Positions 31,328 through 43,313 of a DNA stretch of 64,000 nt are shown here, in pieces. Below the pieces are notes generated by a model that saw only the letters and a program-made list of their open reading frames with translations, was not told the origin of the DNA and made no database searches. Position 1 is the stretch's first letter, and each line of letters opens with the position of its first letter. The translations under genes were made by a program, and so were the position numbers. This DNA is from Nemertoderma westbladi (Eukaryota; Xenacoelomorpha; Nemertodermatida; Nemertodermatidae): the NCBI GenBank assembly GCA_032718475.1, contig JAUCBJ010006096.1, forward strand, positions 19,774 through 83,773, read 5' to 3'.

Positions 31328-33470
31328 CCTGCAAACAATGTATTGTTAAAAAGCTGTTATTAAAATGTTATTTAATGACATAGATAACATTATTTCAAAT
31401 TGTTACATTAATGATAAAAAAACTGTAAATTGGCCAAGAAATATGACGTTATATACTAACGTTATTATTTCGTTTTTAATAACATTAAAATAACAAAGCC
31501 AGGATGGTTATATATATCATTACTTTTATGTTATTCCTTATCATTATTATTGTATTTTTATTGACATTAAAATAACAACGGCATAATGTTTATTTAGATC
31601 GTTACTTTTATGTTATTTCTTAACATAAAAATATTGTTTGCTAAAAATGTAACATTATACGTGCATTTAAGCCCTTCTCTCATGTTTTATGGTTGGTTCG
31701 CTTGCTCAAACTAATAATCCATTGCCGTTCTTTATATCGTTCTTTATAATTGCCAAACCCTTTATTGAATAATTAATTAATAATTTCCCTACGCATGTTG
31801 ATATGGTATGGCAGGCTACAATCTCTAACACAGTTTGATTGAATACAATTTTGTTGTAGGCAATTGTATGTAAATTAATAACAATTAAAACGTATAACAT
31901 GAATTTAATTTTTTGTATAATGACCAGTCAGGAACAAATAATGAAATAAACAGCAAAATCAAAGTAAAATATCCCAGAATAAGTAAACAACAAATATATG
32001 GCTGTATGGCCCATTACGTAAATGGTCTTGATATTTCGGTTAAAGTTAATCACAGACTTAAAAAGAATATGTTTATGACTTAATAATAAGTGACAACAAC
32101 GTAATGAATTGCATCAATTAAAATACTTTGAGTTAATATTATTCACTAGATTTATAGATCTGATTTGTAGTCTATATAAAATAATGTACATATAGTGGGT
32201 TTAATAAATAAAACCTCACAACAATGTTAAATTATTAAAAGGGGCAGGTTACAGTTGGCTACAGAGGCACATTATTATATCCTAGACGGGTAAACAAAAA
32301 AAAAACAGGTTACAGATTTATTTCTGGGAGAGTAATCAGTACTTATTTGAATCGATATCTCCCTGGAGAGGGATGATTTTGATTGCATCGCAAATCCTCC
32401 CTATCTGAACAAATCATATTTAAAAAATTAAATGTTAATTATAATTATAGCTGAGTGAGCTTCATTTATTACATATTAAACTGTAAAAATAAATCAATAG
32501 GCCTAGGCCCTACAAAAGTACAATCTAAAAACTGAAACAATAAATAGTTTGTAATAACAGTTAATGTGAAGTTTTCAAATCGAAATCGAATCGAAAGTTT
32601 TGTAGTAATGCTGTCCCTGTGCCCTGCCCCTTCAACTGAAAACTGGGACCTCCCAATAATAAGAATTCCAATCTTTAGTCCTCGGCTGTTGAAATCCACC
32701 ATCAGTACAGACAAATAAGTCAATCCTCCACCTGTCAGTGCTGGTTTAAGGGGACTTCCTGCTCCTGGTCCTGGCAGACTTGAATTCTGTAATTGGTAGG
32801 TCTAATGCAGTAATGTATGAATCCAGAGGGTAAAGGCGAACTCGCATTCAGGTAGATATGTTTTATTTATGAGTTTAGGTTAAATAAATCACAAAACCAA
32901 AAATATAAGCTACTGTACAGAGCAGTAGGCCTGCAGTAACTATACTACAGTAATAGAGATAGGCCTTGCAGTACAGCAGTATAACAATACATATACAGAA
33001 TAAACATTGAATACAGGCAGGCCAGAATGAGTATTGTACAACATACCTGATACCATACTGTATACCATTTACATGTGGAAAATTCCTCCATTACCGCGAA
33101 TTTTAAAATTAGCCAATCATCAATCTCAGATTAGATAATAGAAGTGACAGCGTCTATCGCATAATGTTTATTTTATGTGACAAAATAACATTGTTCTGAT
33201 ATGTAACAAACCATGTTCTTAAAATGTTAGAACTAAACACTTATAAAACATTTTTGACTAATGTTTATGTTCTCACATTAAAATTACGTTTTTTTAACAT
33301 CAACAGTTATCATTTATTTAATGTCTGACAAAGACATTATAGAGTAATGTTAAAATAACATATATTGAACATCTAAATATTCTATCAAACAAGGGAATAA
33401 CATTTATCAACATTTATAACAAATTAATGATGTTTTTCTGACATTCCTTGAAAGTAAATTGTTTGCAGGG
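31328..33470. mobile_element. 2.1-kb non-autonomous TIR element
   Basis: CCCTGCAAACAAT at 31328-31340 is matched by its exact reverse complement ATTGTTTGCAGGG at 33458-33470. Just inside both ends are AT-rich subterminal regions with repeated ATAACATT/TTAAAATAAC-type words (31345-31650 and 33180-33440), as in many DNA transposons where transposase binds subterminal repeats. The interior has no transposase. I saw no clear target duplication, so the 13-bp TIR and the mirrored subterminal repeats are the only evidence. Confidence 0.6.
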
Positions 33471-33850
33471 TTCCCTCTATATAACGCAAGTGGAACGGTT
33501 TCGTTCTAATTAAAAGATACAGAGTTATAATGATTTAAAAATTGTCAAAAATATCCAAATTTGGCCCAAAATTGGCCAAAAGTTGAATTATTGGAATACT
33601 GTTTAATATTTTTGGCCAATATTTTGACCCGATGAACAACTGTATTGGATATGTATTCGGTATGAGTTTCAATCGAAATGGCCAAGCTGCTTTGGTGATA
33701 GTGAGAAAACAATGTAAAAATTTACCATTGGGATAATTTTTGGGTAAAATTAAAATGTGGCCAAAATGGCCAAATTTGGCTAAACGAAATTTTTTAATGA
33801 AACTTGCAAATTTATCCGCGCACAAAGTCTCCGGAGAACATTTGAAGATT

Positions 33851-36105
33851 TCAGTCACCTTCATCCCGAATTTCACCAATTAGTGCTAGAAGTTTCCAAA
33901 TTGGGGCAAAAATCCACTTTTGGTTGCCAATTTGGAAATGTTGGGGAACTAAATTGAAAAAACAAAAGCGTACAAAATTCTTAGAATAACAAAAACTACA
34001 AACGTGGCAAATTTCAGAGAATATAATTCCTAGGAAGTTGTAAAACGCCCCGAGTAAGCTCCACTTTCTATATACTAATGTTGGAACGCCTACGCCCGGT
34101 GTGGGAGAATCCTCACGAAGGATCCTCCCACGTTGTGTTGTTTTTAGGTTTACATAAGAACCGCATATCCGACAAGGCAAATCAACCGTATATAAACCGT
34201 TAGTGTCAAACCGTATATTTAATAGTTCTTTGAATGATATCTCGTTTTCTGGTGGAAATATCCCAAAACTGTCTAATGCCCAAAATTTTTTTAGGATTTC
34301 GAAAAAATTTTCATTGACCGAGATTCCAGTACTTTGCCTTTGTAACTCAGACTTAACCAACATACATGTACTTGTACTGTTATTTTGAATTTTGTTTTCT
34401 CTAACATTTGTATCACTTTCCATTTTACCGGAAAGTAGCCAACCCACCCCTGAGTCCAGAGCTACCAATCCCGTTCCGGAAATACGAAACATTTTCCCAG
34501 TTACTATATCCCAGTAGTAATCTGAGCCAATTAAAATTTCAACTTCAAACGGTTGATCACTATGGTTTTTATTAAGTATGTCGTCTACTATGTTTGAATT
34601 AATACTGTCCGTAATGTCTTTAGAACAAATGTTATTTTGAATTGGGGAACAAATGTTATCTACAACCAATGCTGATACGACAACCGTTTTCTTGTCAAGT
34701 AGAATTAATGTAATCTGAGCAATTTCTAACAATGAAACATTTGAATTGACATCCTCACCTGGAATTCCTTGGAAATTATTGACTTCAATAAGTTTGGTTC
34801 CTATAATGGGTAAGTTGTATTTTTGAATTATGGATTTCACAATGAATGACCGCTGGCTTCCTTGATCAAAAAATCCTTTAACCTGAAATGAATTTGAATC
34901 ATTAACCGACTGATACTGACAATTCATTATTGCCGTTTGAAGAATACCATTTGAAGTTATTACCGATAAACCTGAAACTTGAACAGACAATGTTGAACTA
35001 TTATTAACAGATATTACGTTAACCGATGTTTTGTTGATATCTTTTAATGGTTTTTGGATTTGTGGACGAGACATTGTCAGTTTGTTACATATTGCAGCGT
35101 GGTGTCCATATTTCTTGCAATTATAACAAGGTTTGTCACGTGGACAGTCCCTTGCTATATGGCCACCCTTGATACACTTGTAACACAGTCGTTTATTTGA
35201 TAGAATGTGTTTACGCTGCTCAATATCTGTAATGTCTTGACAGTTTGATGAATAGTGCGTTTGATCACAAAATACGCACTTTATTACCGGTACTTGTGAT
35301 TTATTTTGATGTTGAAAATTTCCCTGTTGTTGTTTGGGCTTTACAATGTTTGTTGCATTGGCAGTAATTGGAAATGCCGCTACTGTAGATGTCATTGATC
35401 TATCATTTTGTCTCTGTGTTGTTATTTTGTTTATGGAATTTGTTCCGTTTGTTTCATTTTTATATGTGTTCATCACTTCCTCACTTGCTAATCGTGTACC
35501 TATTTGGTTCATTAGCCACAATAAATCATCGATGTTGTTATTTTTCTTTTCTAGTATTTTAGTGCCATATGCAAAATCTAAAGTTTTCATGATGTCTGGT
35601 ATCACAGTTATTTGATATTGTTGTGGATTAGTGCCAAGTGCTTCCAATGCTCGTATGTGTGTCATACATGTATTGTGTACTTGTCTCAATGTTAATTGTT
35701 TATTCGCAATATTTCGTAGCTTTTCTATGTGTGCCTGTATGATTCGGTGTTTCGAACCATACCTTTGTTCTAAAAGATCCATGGCTACTGGATAATTTTC
35801 GCTAGTGATTGATAGACCAGCAACTACTGCTTTAGCTTCACCTTGCACAGCTTGCATTAAATGTTGTAACTTAAGTACATCTGGAAGACCAGAATCGTGT
35901 ATAGCACTACGGAATGAATCTCGCCAACCACAAAAATCTAAAACGTCACCGCTGAAATAGGTCTATCCAATTTTGGAAGCACTGATCTGGCATATTGACT
36001 ACTTATAGCATATGTACTACTACTAACTGCACTAGAACCTGGATTTATTGCACCACTACTAACATTCGTACTTGTAGGTAGATTTGAGGCTGCTGAAAGA
36101 GACAT
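33851..36105 (-). pseudogene. BEL/Pao gag-protease fragment BEL3, divergent family
   Basis: The N-terminal piece starts at an ATG at 36103-36105 (MSLSAASNLPTSTN). A one-base frameshift near 35955 follows just before the BEL gag motif FSGDVLDFCGWRDSFRS. The frame 35857-33851 then stays open for 668 codons: DUF1759-type gag, a Cys-rich region with CYKCIKGGHIARDC and CYNCKKYGHHAAIC knuckles near residues 220-260, and a DUF1758-type protease with FFDQGSQRSFI. After about 34080 the similarity ends, and the remaining codons read into a GTGGGAG...CTCCCAC hairpin and unrelated sequence. RT and integrase are absent. It is a different family from BEL1/BEL2, with low similarity. Confidence 0.8.
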
Positions 36106-36116
36106 TTCTAACAGAG

Positions 36117-36557
36117 TTATAGTTTCAGTGAGTCTAACCTTATAATTCGTTGAATTCGTTGAATTCCTTTAAACTGACAATGATGACATTGAGTCATAAA
36201 TTGAGGACAGACTGCGAAGATGTGTAGATTATTGAGTCTACAATACGCACAATAAATCTCCATAGCAGGTTGATCTTTAAAGTAGGAGCAGGGTACGCTG
36301 GAGTCAACCGGAGTAAAGTGATCTCGTGATGCACATAATCGGCAACGTTTCCTAGAAACATAATTGGCATGCCGATAATCGTATGCTGTGAGACATTGTG
36401 GACCTTGATACCATTCCAGAACATAATCATTGTCTCTGCTCCTGGGCGCTGTGGGTTGAATCTCCTCGGACTCCAAGCAAATTGGTTCATCTTCCAATTG
36501 CATATCTGAGGTAGGTATAGCTGTTTCTTCAAGCGAACCCACTGTTTGAACTTCCAC
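36117..36557 (-). CDS. Hypothetical Cys/His-rich protein
   Basis: 146 residues, unrecognised. The N-terminal third is acidic. The C-terminal half holds regularly spaced cysteines and histidines (KRCRLCASRDHF, VPCSYF, YCAYCRLNNLH, CPQFMTQCHHC), suggesting two zinc-binding modules. It lies 12 bp upstream of the BEL3 gag start on the same strand and may be part of that element's leader, a gag of another retroelement, or an exon. An overlapping frame 36646-36194 is likely a shadow. Real coding status is uncertain. Confidence 0.35.
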   Translation of the reverse strand: MEVQTVGSLEETAIPTSDMQLEDEPICLESEEIQPTAPRSRDNDYVLEWYQGPQCLTAYDYRHANYVSRKRCRLCASRDHFTPVDSSVPCSYFKDQPAMEIYCAYCRLNNLHIFAVCPQFMTQCHHCQFKGIQRIQRIIRLDSLKL

Positions 36558-37453
36558 AATAGATCGTATTCAGAAATAATCAGAAATACGATCTCAGTAG
36601 GAGGATTCAACGTTCGAGGACTATCTCCAAATGAATTTATTCCCAATCACTAAGGGAGGTGAACAACCAGATTTATGACACGTAATGGTACCAGTTGTTC
36701 AAAGACTATTATCGTGTCCTTTCCCCTTTCAGTCCTTGTATCAATGGCCATGGACTTGAGGAAATTATTGGTGGTTGATTATCCAATCAACGACAAGAGG
36801 GTTGGAAGTTGATATTATGAATACCAACACAATGGTACATGGACAGGAGGTGCGGACACCAATATAAGCATCCAAATAAACAGTAAGGGATGGGGAGGTT
36901 TAGTAGGAAGCGGTACGATCAATACCATGATACGACTATGATTGGTCGATCATCTCCCGAAAGCTCCGAGCGCGTTGGGTAGAGAAGATGGGAAGAAGAG
37001 GGTTTCTCTATCAACGTCTTGTATCCTCGATAGCGATGGATAGAGGGAGAATAGTGGTAGGGAGGAGGAAGGATATGTGGGTAGTATCTATAAGATACCA
37101 CAATGGACATGTTTTCCTTTCACGTCATTACTCATTCTTACTCTTTGATTGTGACACTGATCACAATAATTGCAGGAAGAGGATGAGGTAAGAGGAAGTT
37201 ACAGCCTCCCGAAGGAGACCACCCGCGAGCACCCGCACCCCGGGGAAAACTATTCACATTATAGAACCTGGACATTAACGTATGGTTTTTCTCCAGCTGG
37301 TTCTCCTCAACTTTCATTCTTTCATTCAACTTTCAACTTACATTCTTCCACATTCTCTCCTTTAGAGTCGGTTTCGAATAGAATTTTCATGTTCGATTCT
37401 CAGTTTACCATTCCGACTCCGCGGGTATGATATTTAAATAGGTTAATTTCCCT
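36558..37453. other. No gene identified
   Basis: Unique sequence of ordinary composition with several short overlapping frames on both strands and no recognisable domain. It could be an intron between the two small minus-strand frames on either side, but I cannot show splice sites convincingly. Confidence 0.4.
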
Positions 37454-37732
37454 TTAGGTGTCTACATCGTCCGTATCGTGTAAATCGATAGGATGACCAG
37501 TAGTTAAGAAGTCCATATACCTGCCATTACGATGCGTATAGCGAGCGGTGAATTTTCTATAGTCCAATTCGCGCGTGAGCTGTTCCTTTGACATTGGCAG
37601 TTCGATATAACGGCCATCGTCCTCCTTAGTATGTTGACTAGCATCGCCGCTTATTAAACTATCAACAAACGCTTGCAATGGTAGGGTATATCGCCCCCTG
37701 ATACCAAGATCATCTTCTATTAACTCAGTCAT
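37454..37732 (-). CDS. Hypothetical acidic small protein
   Basis: 92 residues, unrecognised: MTELIEDDLGIRGRYTL opening, a charged middle with MSKEQLTRELDYRKF, and an Asp-rich end (DLHDTDDVDT). Base composition is higher in GC than the surroundings and the frame has balanced amino acid use, so it may be a true coding exon. It lies on the same strand as the Cys/His-rich frame at 36117-36557. No function can be proposed. Confidence 0.35.
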   Translation of the reverse strand: MTELIEDDLGIRGRYTLPLQAFVDSLISGDASQHTKEDDGRYIELPMSKEQLTRELDYRKFTARYTHRNGRYMDFLTTGHPIDLHDTDDVDT

Positions 37733-38961
37733 AGCTGCTATATGAGTTTATCGATATTATAATTAATAATAATTAGGCTAGCGGTCGTCGCTGCCTCCCC
37801 CTCAGTGCCCTCGGACAGCGCAAGATCCTCAGCGCTGATGTACTGTCGCCACCGTGTCTCTCGCCAACGTAGTAGCTACACAACGACAACAATAACCAGC
37901 GTGAGTCACTCCACTGTCCGTCCCAAGGGCTTAGATATACTGGAGGTACTTGCTATAGAGGCAGGGTAACTTTCACAACTGCGACTCGCTACTGTAAACA
38001 CACCTTAGTAGTAACATTCACCTATAAACACACAAATTCCACATTCCTGTCACAATTTGTACAAATTCGGGCCATTTGTCCGTTAGTCAAATGCCTTCCA
38101 GAATGCCACGTTATTATTATGTATCCCTGGATACTAGCGGTGTGCTATTTATTCCGCATGCTATTCAATGGGGCAAGCATTCTATTGTTCTTTTAACTCG
38201 CTTCTAATTATGGCGGGGTTGTTGCTATGGTGACATTATGGAAAGCTAGTGGTAGAATTAGGGTAATTCTCATGCATACAGATCTGGGATGCTATTTAAT
38301 AGTAATCCTTTAATTGTCAATATTCCCCTTATACATGATTTTATGAATTTTATCGGCTATTGACTGTACACTGGAGATTCTCGCACACTAATATACTTAA
38401 TAGGGTGAATCTCCACTCCCATAATCTATTAATTATTGGAATTTTGGGAATGTTATAAATTGTATAAAATGACAATTTATCAAATTCATGAGAGGATATG
38501 AATTTAAAATTTATTCCCGTGAATTTTATTATTTGATATTAAATAGACACAATTTTATTCCAGAACATGTCTGGGAACTAGGATCCTTAATTCTAGAAAT
38601 TTTTGTCCTTTTAAGAGTATCGGTAAGTGCTACGATATCTTAATCGACTAGAATTTTAGAGGATCGAAAATTTTAACAGATTTGATTTATAGATTTTCTA
38701 GAGTTAATTTGTTAGCATTTACTCTATTGTAACATTTGTTTTAACAGATTTTATAAATATTTATTAAATATTTAATATTTAAGATGGGCACCGATTTATT
38801 CCAGAACATGTCTGGGGACGTTAACCACTGATTCTAGAATTTGGTCTTTCAAGTATATCGGTGGGTTGCCGCGATATCTTAATCGACTAGAATTGCAGAT
38901 GGTCAAAGGGTTTAACAGATTTATTTTGCGTTTTATGCTACTGTTAAATGGACATCATTCT
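37733..38961. repeat. Non-coding stretch with a 240-bp imperfect direct repeat
   Basis: From 37733 to about 38530 no gene or repeat is evident. From about 38550 a unit beginning TATTCCAGAACATGTCTGGG and continuing through GATATCTTAATCGACTAGAA and TTTAACAGATTT recurs at about 38797, giving two copies spaced 239 bp apart. The second copy is interrupted at its end by the hAT-like insertion at 38962. Confidence 0.7.
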
Positions 38962-40996
38962 CAGTGCCGGATTAACCTTAAGGCATATAAGGCACGTGCC
39001 TTAGGGCCAGCCGAAAATCCGGGCCATTTTTTTTTGCAAGTCATTCCTGTAAAAAAAATATTTTTATCTGAAAAGTCCGGAAACAGAGCAAGAAAGTGCA
39101 TCTTTCGACTACTTTCTATCCCTAAATTTGTGATAGAAAGTGCAAAATTATAGCTCAGTCGACCGACAGGTGCTGTGTTATTAGTTCGAGACCTGATGGC
39201 AGAGAAATAATAAAACATGGGCAGTAAAACTTTAAAGTGCTAATTATGAACAATGGAGAATTTAATTTTATCTATTTGTGGGGAATTATTTGTAGTTATA
39301 TGCTCTTAAACTTTCTAGAACAACCAAATAATGACATACTGGAAATACTGTACATAGTAAATGTATGGCGTGTAGATATGGTAGTGCGAAATTAATTTTT
39401 TTTTACCGGAAACTAGTTTTATAAACATAGGCCCTAATAGATAAAAAAAAAAGGATAAATTAGTTGTAGATAAAATAGTTGTTGATAAAAAAAGAAATAA
39501 TTTCAGAAGTAACTTCTTGTCACTACTGTAACTTAGTTTAACTGAAATTCGGATGTTCTGCCCTCGTGTATTGAATTTTGCATTCGATGGCATTTTAGGT
39601 GCAATTCCTGCAAAACCTAAAACTCTCGGACAGCACAATTGAATTGGGGTAAATTAAAATTAGTGACAAAAAGTACTTATTTCCGAGACTGTTCTCTTAT
39701 TGAAGAACATTACTTTCTCAGCAAGTCCAAATATAGATCAGAAATATTATATCTTTGCACTAAGCCCACACTTACTGTGTTTTATTTCTCAGCAACTCCT
39801 GTAAAGATAAGTACCCTGCGAAACCTACAGCAAATAAATAACACATTCCCAAGATCCGATCAAAATTGCTAAATGCCTACAGGGGCCAGTCTGCCTTAAG
39901 GGGGCCAACTATAACCCCGACAGAAATGAAATTTTCGAAAATTTACACAATTTTTTTGTAGTTTGATAGAAGGGCTTTCATAAGGTGATGTCGGTTTTCA
40001 AAAGTGAATTATATTTTGACCTCAAAACTGCTCTTTTCAACAACATAATATATTGCGGATATTTATGACTCTCTGTATAAAACAACCTTTTTATCAGTTT
40101 GTCGATTTTTTACTTTTTTCATCACTAAATTCCCTACTATATACTATTTCATTTTTTACTCAATTGTCATCCAATATACAAAATGTTCGGCAGCTTTAGG
40201 ACTACTATCGTTGGTTTTGTAAAACATGGCCATTTGGATCTTCTAGAACCGATTTTGTAACTGCTACACTTTGTCTATCAAAAAATATTTATTCTCAAAA
40301 TATAGCCCGGAAATACTAAAACCCCCCTAAATTTTTCAAAAACAATAATTTTGTGCTAAAATTATCATATAAGATAGCCTACATTTTTAGGTCCATTTTA
40401 CCAAAGTCTTGGACCAAGAACTTCAATGCAGGGTATTACAGATCCTTAAACATGAGCTAATTTACATAGAAATGCCACAAATTTATAGAATTTTTGAAAA
40501 AACCGACCTGCTCAAAAAGCGCCATATTTTTCGAACAAACGGTTTATGAAGCTATCTATACTCAGTTTTAATAGTATATATAAGATCACAGATAATTGTA
40601 TTAAAGTTTCAGAATAGTAGCTTTATAAATAAAACAAATAGATTTGGGGTAATGGTCTCATTAATATATTAAAAATTAAAGCTTGAGAAGTTCTACCAAA
40701 ACCATTACACATTTTATAACAAAGGTTTTATAGGCATAATATGCCGTTTAGTAATGTTACAATTCTTGATGAAAACTATTTTTGCGAAGTACTTATTATT
40801 AAAGTACTTATTACTTATTTGCACGCAGTAATCCGACGAAAATACTTCATATTTCCTTCACAACATTTTCACAATTTCAGTTGTTTTTAGCAGCTTTTTC
40901 TTTTAAAAGGGTTTGCGGAAAAATATAAATTTTCGGGCCATTTTTGGAAATTACTAAAATGTGCCTTAGGGCCACCAGAGGCTTAATCCGGCACTG
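38962..40996. mobile_element. 2.0-kb non-autonomous hAT-like element with 8-bp target duplication
   Basis: The left end CAGTGCCGGATTAA at 38962 is mirrored by TTAATCCGGCACTG ending at 40996. CAGTG-type ends are typical of hAT transposons. The flanking octamers ATCATTCT (38954-38961) and TTCATTCT (40997-41004) match at 7 of 8 positions, the size expected for hAT insertion. Further inward, GTGCCTTAGGGCCA occurs near the left end and in direct orientation near the right end. No transposase frame is present. A tRNA-like stretch at 39150-39205 lies inside. Confidence 0.85.
39150..39205 (+). other. tRNA-like (possibly SINE-derived) sequence
   Basis: TAGCTCAGTCGACCGACAGG resembles the D-arm/A-box region of a tRNA. 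TAGTTCGAGACCTGATGG, 20 bp further, resembles a T-arm/B box. The anticodon arm is not intact and no acceptor stem is seen, so this is a remnant, perhaps of a SINE, rather than a functional gene. Confidence 0.35.
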
Positions 40997-41004
40997 TTCA
41001 TTCT

Positions 41005-41488
41005 ACTATATGTATTATTTAATATACGGTATGAGAGCAATATTGCAAGAAGCAATGTCAGTGAGAAGAGGCAAGTCGTTTCCAAGGTCTACCCAGAGCT
41101 TGGTTTAGCCGAGACACGAGGATCTGAACTTTGCATTCCTAATACTCTACTTATCAATAATACTTAAGTATAGTAGGGGCGGTATATTGTACTTTAATAA
41201 GTACTGACATTTCATCTTACTGTAGTCACGTATTTATAGTATGTTACGGACAGCAAGGAAAGAGAAAATTAATTATTTCTCGCCGTTAAACGAAATATAT
41301 TATACTAAGTAATTAAGTAATAAAACACGAATATATTGCACTAATCTACTGAATAATCAATAAAATATTATTCTACTAAATAAAATTAAAGAAAACGATT
41401 ATAATAATAAAAATTACGTAATAATACATACATAAATATAAAAATAAAAATATAAAATAATGTAGTCACACATCCACTCCAAACGCTG
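41005..41488. other. AT-rich region downstream of BEL2, LTR not resolvable
   Basis: This should contain the 3' untranslated end and perhaps the LTR of BEL2, which reads toward it. I found no second copy of any of this sequence in the window, and it shows no clear similarity to the BEL1 leader. It is AT-rich and has no gene. Confidence 0.45.
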
Positions 41489-43313
41489 TTATGTTGGGGA
41501 GTCCCTAGATGTTTGTTGGATTAGGGAGGTGGTCGTAGGAAGAGTCTCTTGCCTTCCATAGTTCCCGGACAACTCTCGGTCTCTTTCCAGTAAACATAAA
41601 CGACCAACTGGGCGATTAAGTTGTTGTGTTTCGAATACAATTCCAGGTTTTTTAAAGTTACGTCGCATGACGACGAGTTCTACCGATCGCACTAAACCAT
41701 CATCGGATATATGAGTCTCGATGATACGACCTGTCTGCCACCTCTTACGTGGAAGATCTGATTCCACGATAAGGACCATGTCTCCGGCGCTGACGTTTTC
41801 CTGCTGCGCAAACCACTTTGTTCGAAGTTGTAGTGTAGGAAGATAATGTTTTTCGAAATGGTCAGCGAAACGACGGGATAATAACTGCATAAGTTGCCAA
41901 GTTTGTCGGCAGTATTCATCTCCGTCCGTGATTTCCGATTGAGGGAGCATGGCTACAGGTTTCTTTAGTAGGAAATGCGCGGGTGTTAGCGCTTCTAGGG
42001 AGTCAGGACTCGATGAGACTGGCATAAGCGGTCTCTCATTAAGATAGGCGGCGATTTCTTCCATTAACGTCCGCAAAAGTTCGTCGGTGAGATACGCGCG
42101 GCACGGCACTATAAAGTGAAATGCGGTCTTCACGCTCCGTATTAGTCTCTCCCAACTTCCTCCCCACCAAGGGGCGTCGGCGGCGTTGAAGGTCCAGCTA
42201 GATGTTGTTACCCTTAGCTGATCGTCCACCTGTCTTTGGTTCCAATCTTTCACGTAAGCTTTGATCTCATTATTGGTGCCAATGAAGTTCGTTCCTTTGT
42301 CGGATCTCATAGTGTTGCTAGTCCCAAAATGAGCGATCTGTCGGCGTAAACTCAGTATGAATCTGTTGGTAGATAGATCGTTCACCATATCTAGATGGAT
42401 CGCTCTACAAGTCATACAGACAAAGAATATACACCATCGCTTGACTATAGTCCTAGCACGATATACTTCAATAGGGCCAAATAAATCCACACCAGTATTA
42501 GTAAAGGGTGGTTCATAGAAGCTTACTCGTTCCCTAGGTAATTCTGTCTCTCGCTGTGTTAAAGGCCTACTGAATGCTTTCCTACAGGGTATACAGTTCC
42601 TAAGAACTTGGTTTAGAGCTCTACGGGGCTTATGGAAATAATAGTGAGTTCGAATTTCTCTAAGAACTCGTTCCCTATTCCCTACCAGCATGGTAAAGTC
42701 TACTGTGAACATCTACAATCATCTTGATTTGTATTTCAAGATTTCTAATGAGTATGGGAAACTTAGTGTCAAAGGACAATGGAGCATTAGTTAATCTCCC
42801 TCCGACACGTATTAACCCATCTATCATTGTGCTAGAGAAACAATCCCTTAAGCGCATCTGTGGATTTCTCAACAACAGGAAATACTTATCAGAATCTTCA
42901 TAGCATTCCAGGAGTCTCAGTATCTGCTTATTGGTATCCTCATGTTCTTAATAACTGATCTTCTCAGTCAGAAACCTATCAGACACTTTATAAGTGGGAA
43001 GGTCTTTAATAACACGGACTTTTTCAGATACTATTGGAGCGGTATCACTAGCGATCTTTGTCCTCGAATAGTGATGATGGAAACATCTTTTTATATACAC
43101 AACGGCCTTGCAAAGCCGATTCCAGGAGCTATAATGATCTATTGCTCTCTGTAGGAGAGGGAAGAGTCCTTGCGAGACATCTGGTGTTCCAGATTTCCAG
43201 TCTCTTTCCCTGATTTCTATAACGGATATAGTCGTATTTCTCGTAACATCCGCGGGTGAGTTTAGATCCACAGCGTCGTCACCGGAGGTGTGTAGTACAG
43301 ACAGATCTATCAC
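41489..43313 (-). pseudogene. pol: BEL2 integrase region in several frames
   Basis: Pieces 43313-42948, 42875-42675 and 42712-41489 cover the connector, HHCC finger (CIPCRK), catalytic core GVDLFGPIEV, SDKGTNFIGT and the third-acid region with APWWGGSWERLI. A DUF5641-like tail (TKWFAQQENVSAGDMVLIVE) follows. All three catalytic regions are present, in contrast to BEL1. Frameshifts near 42700 and a stop near 42948 disrupt continuity. Confidence 0.9.

Noticed and set aside
33535-33879. Minus-strand frame just downstream of BEL3
   Set aside because: Translation of low-complexity TTTGGCCAAA-type sequence; no recognisable protein features.
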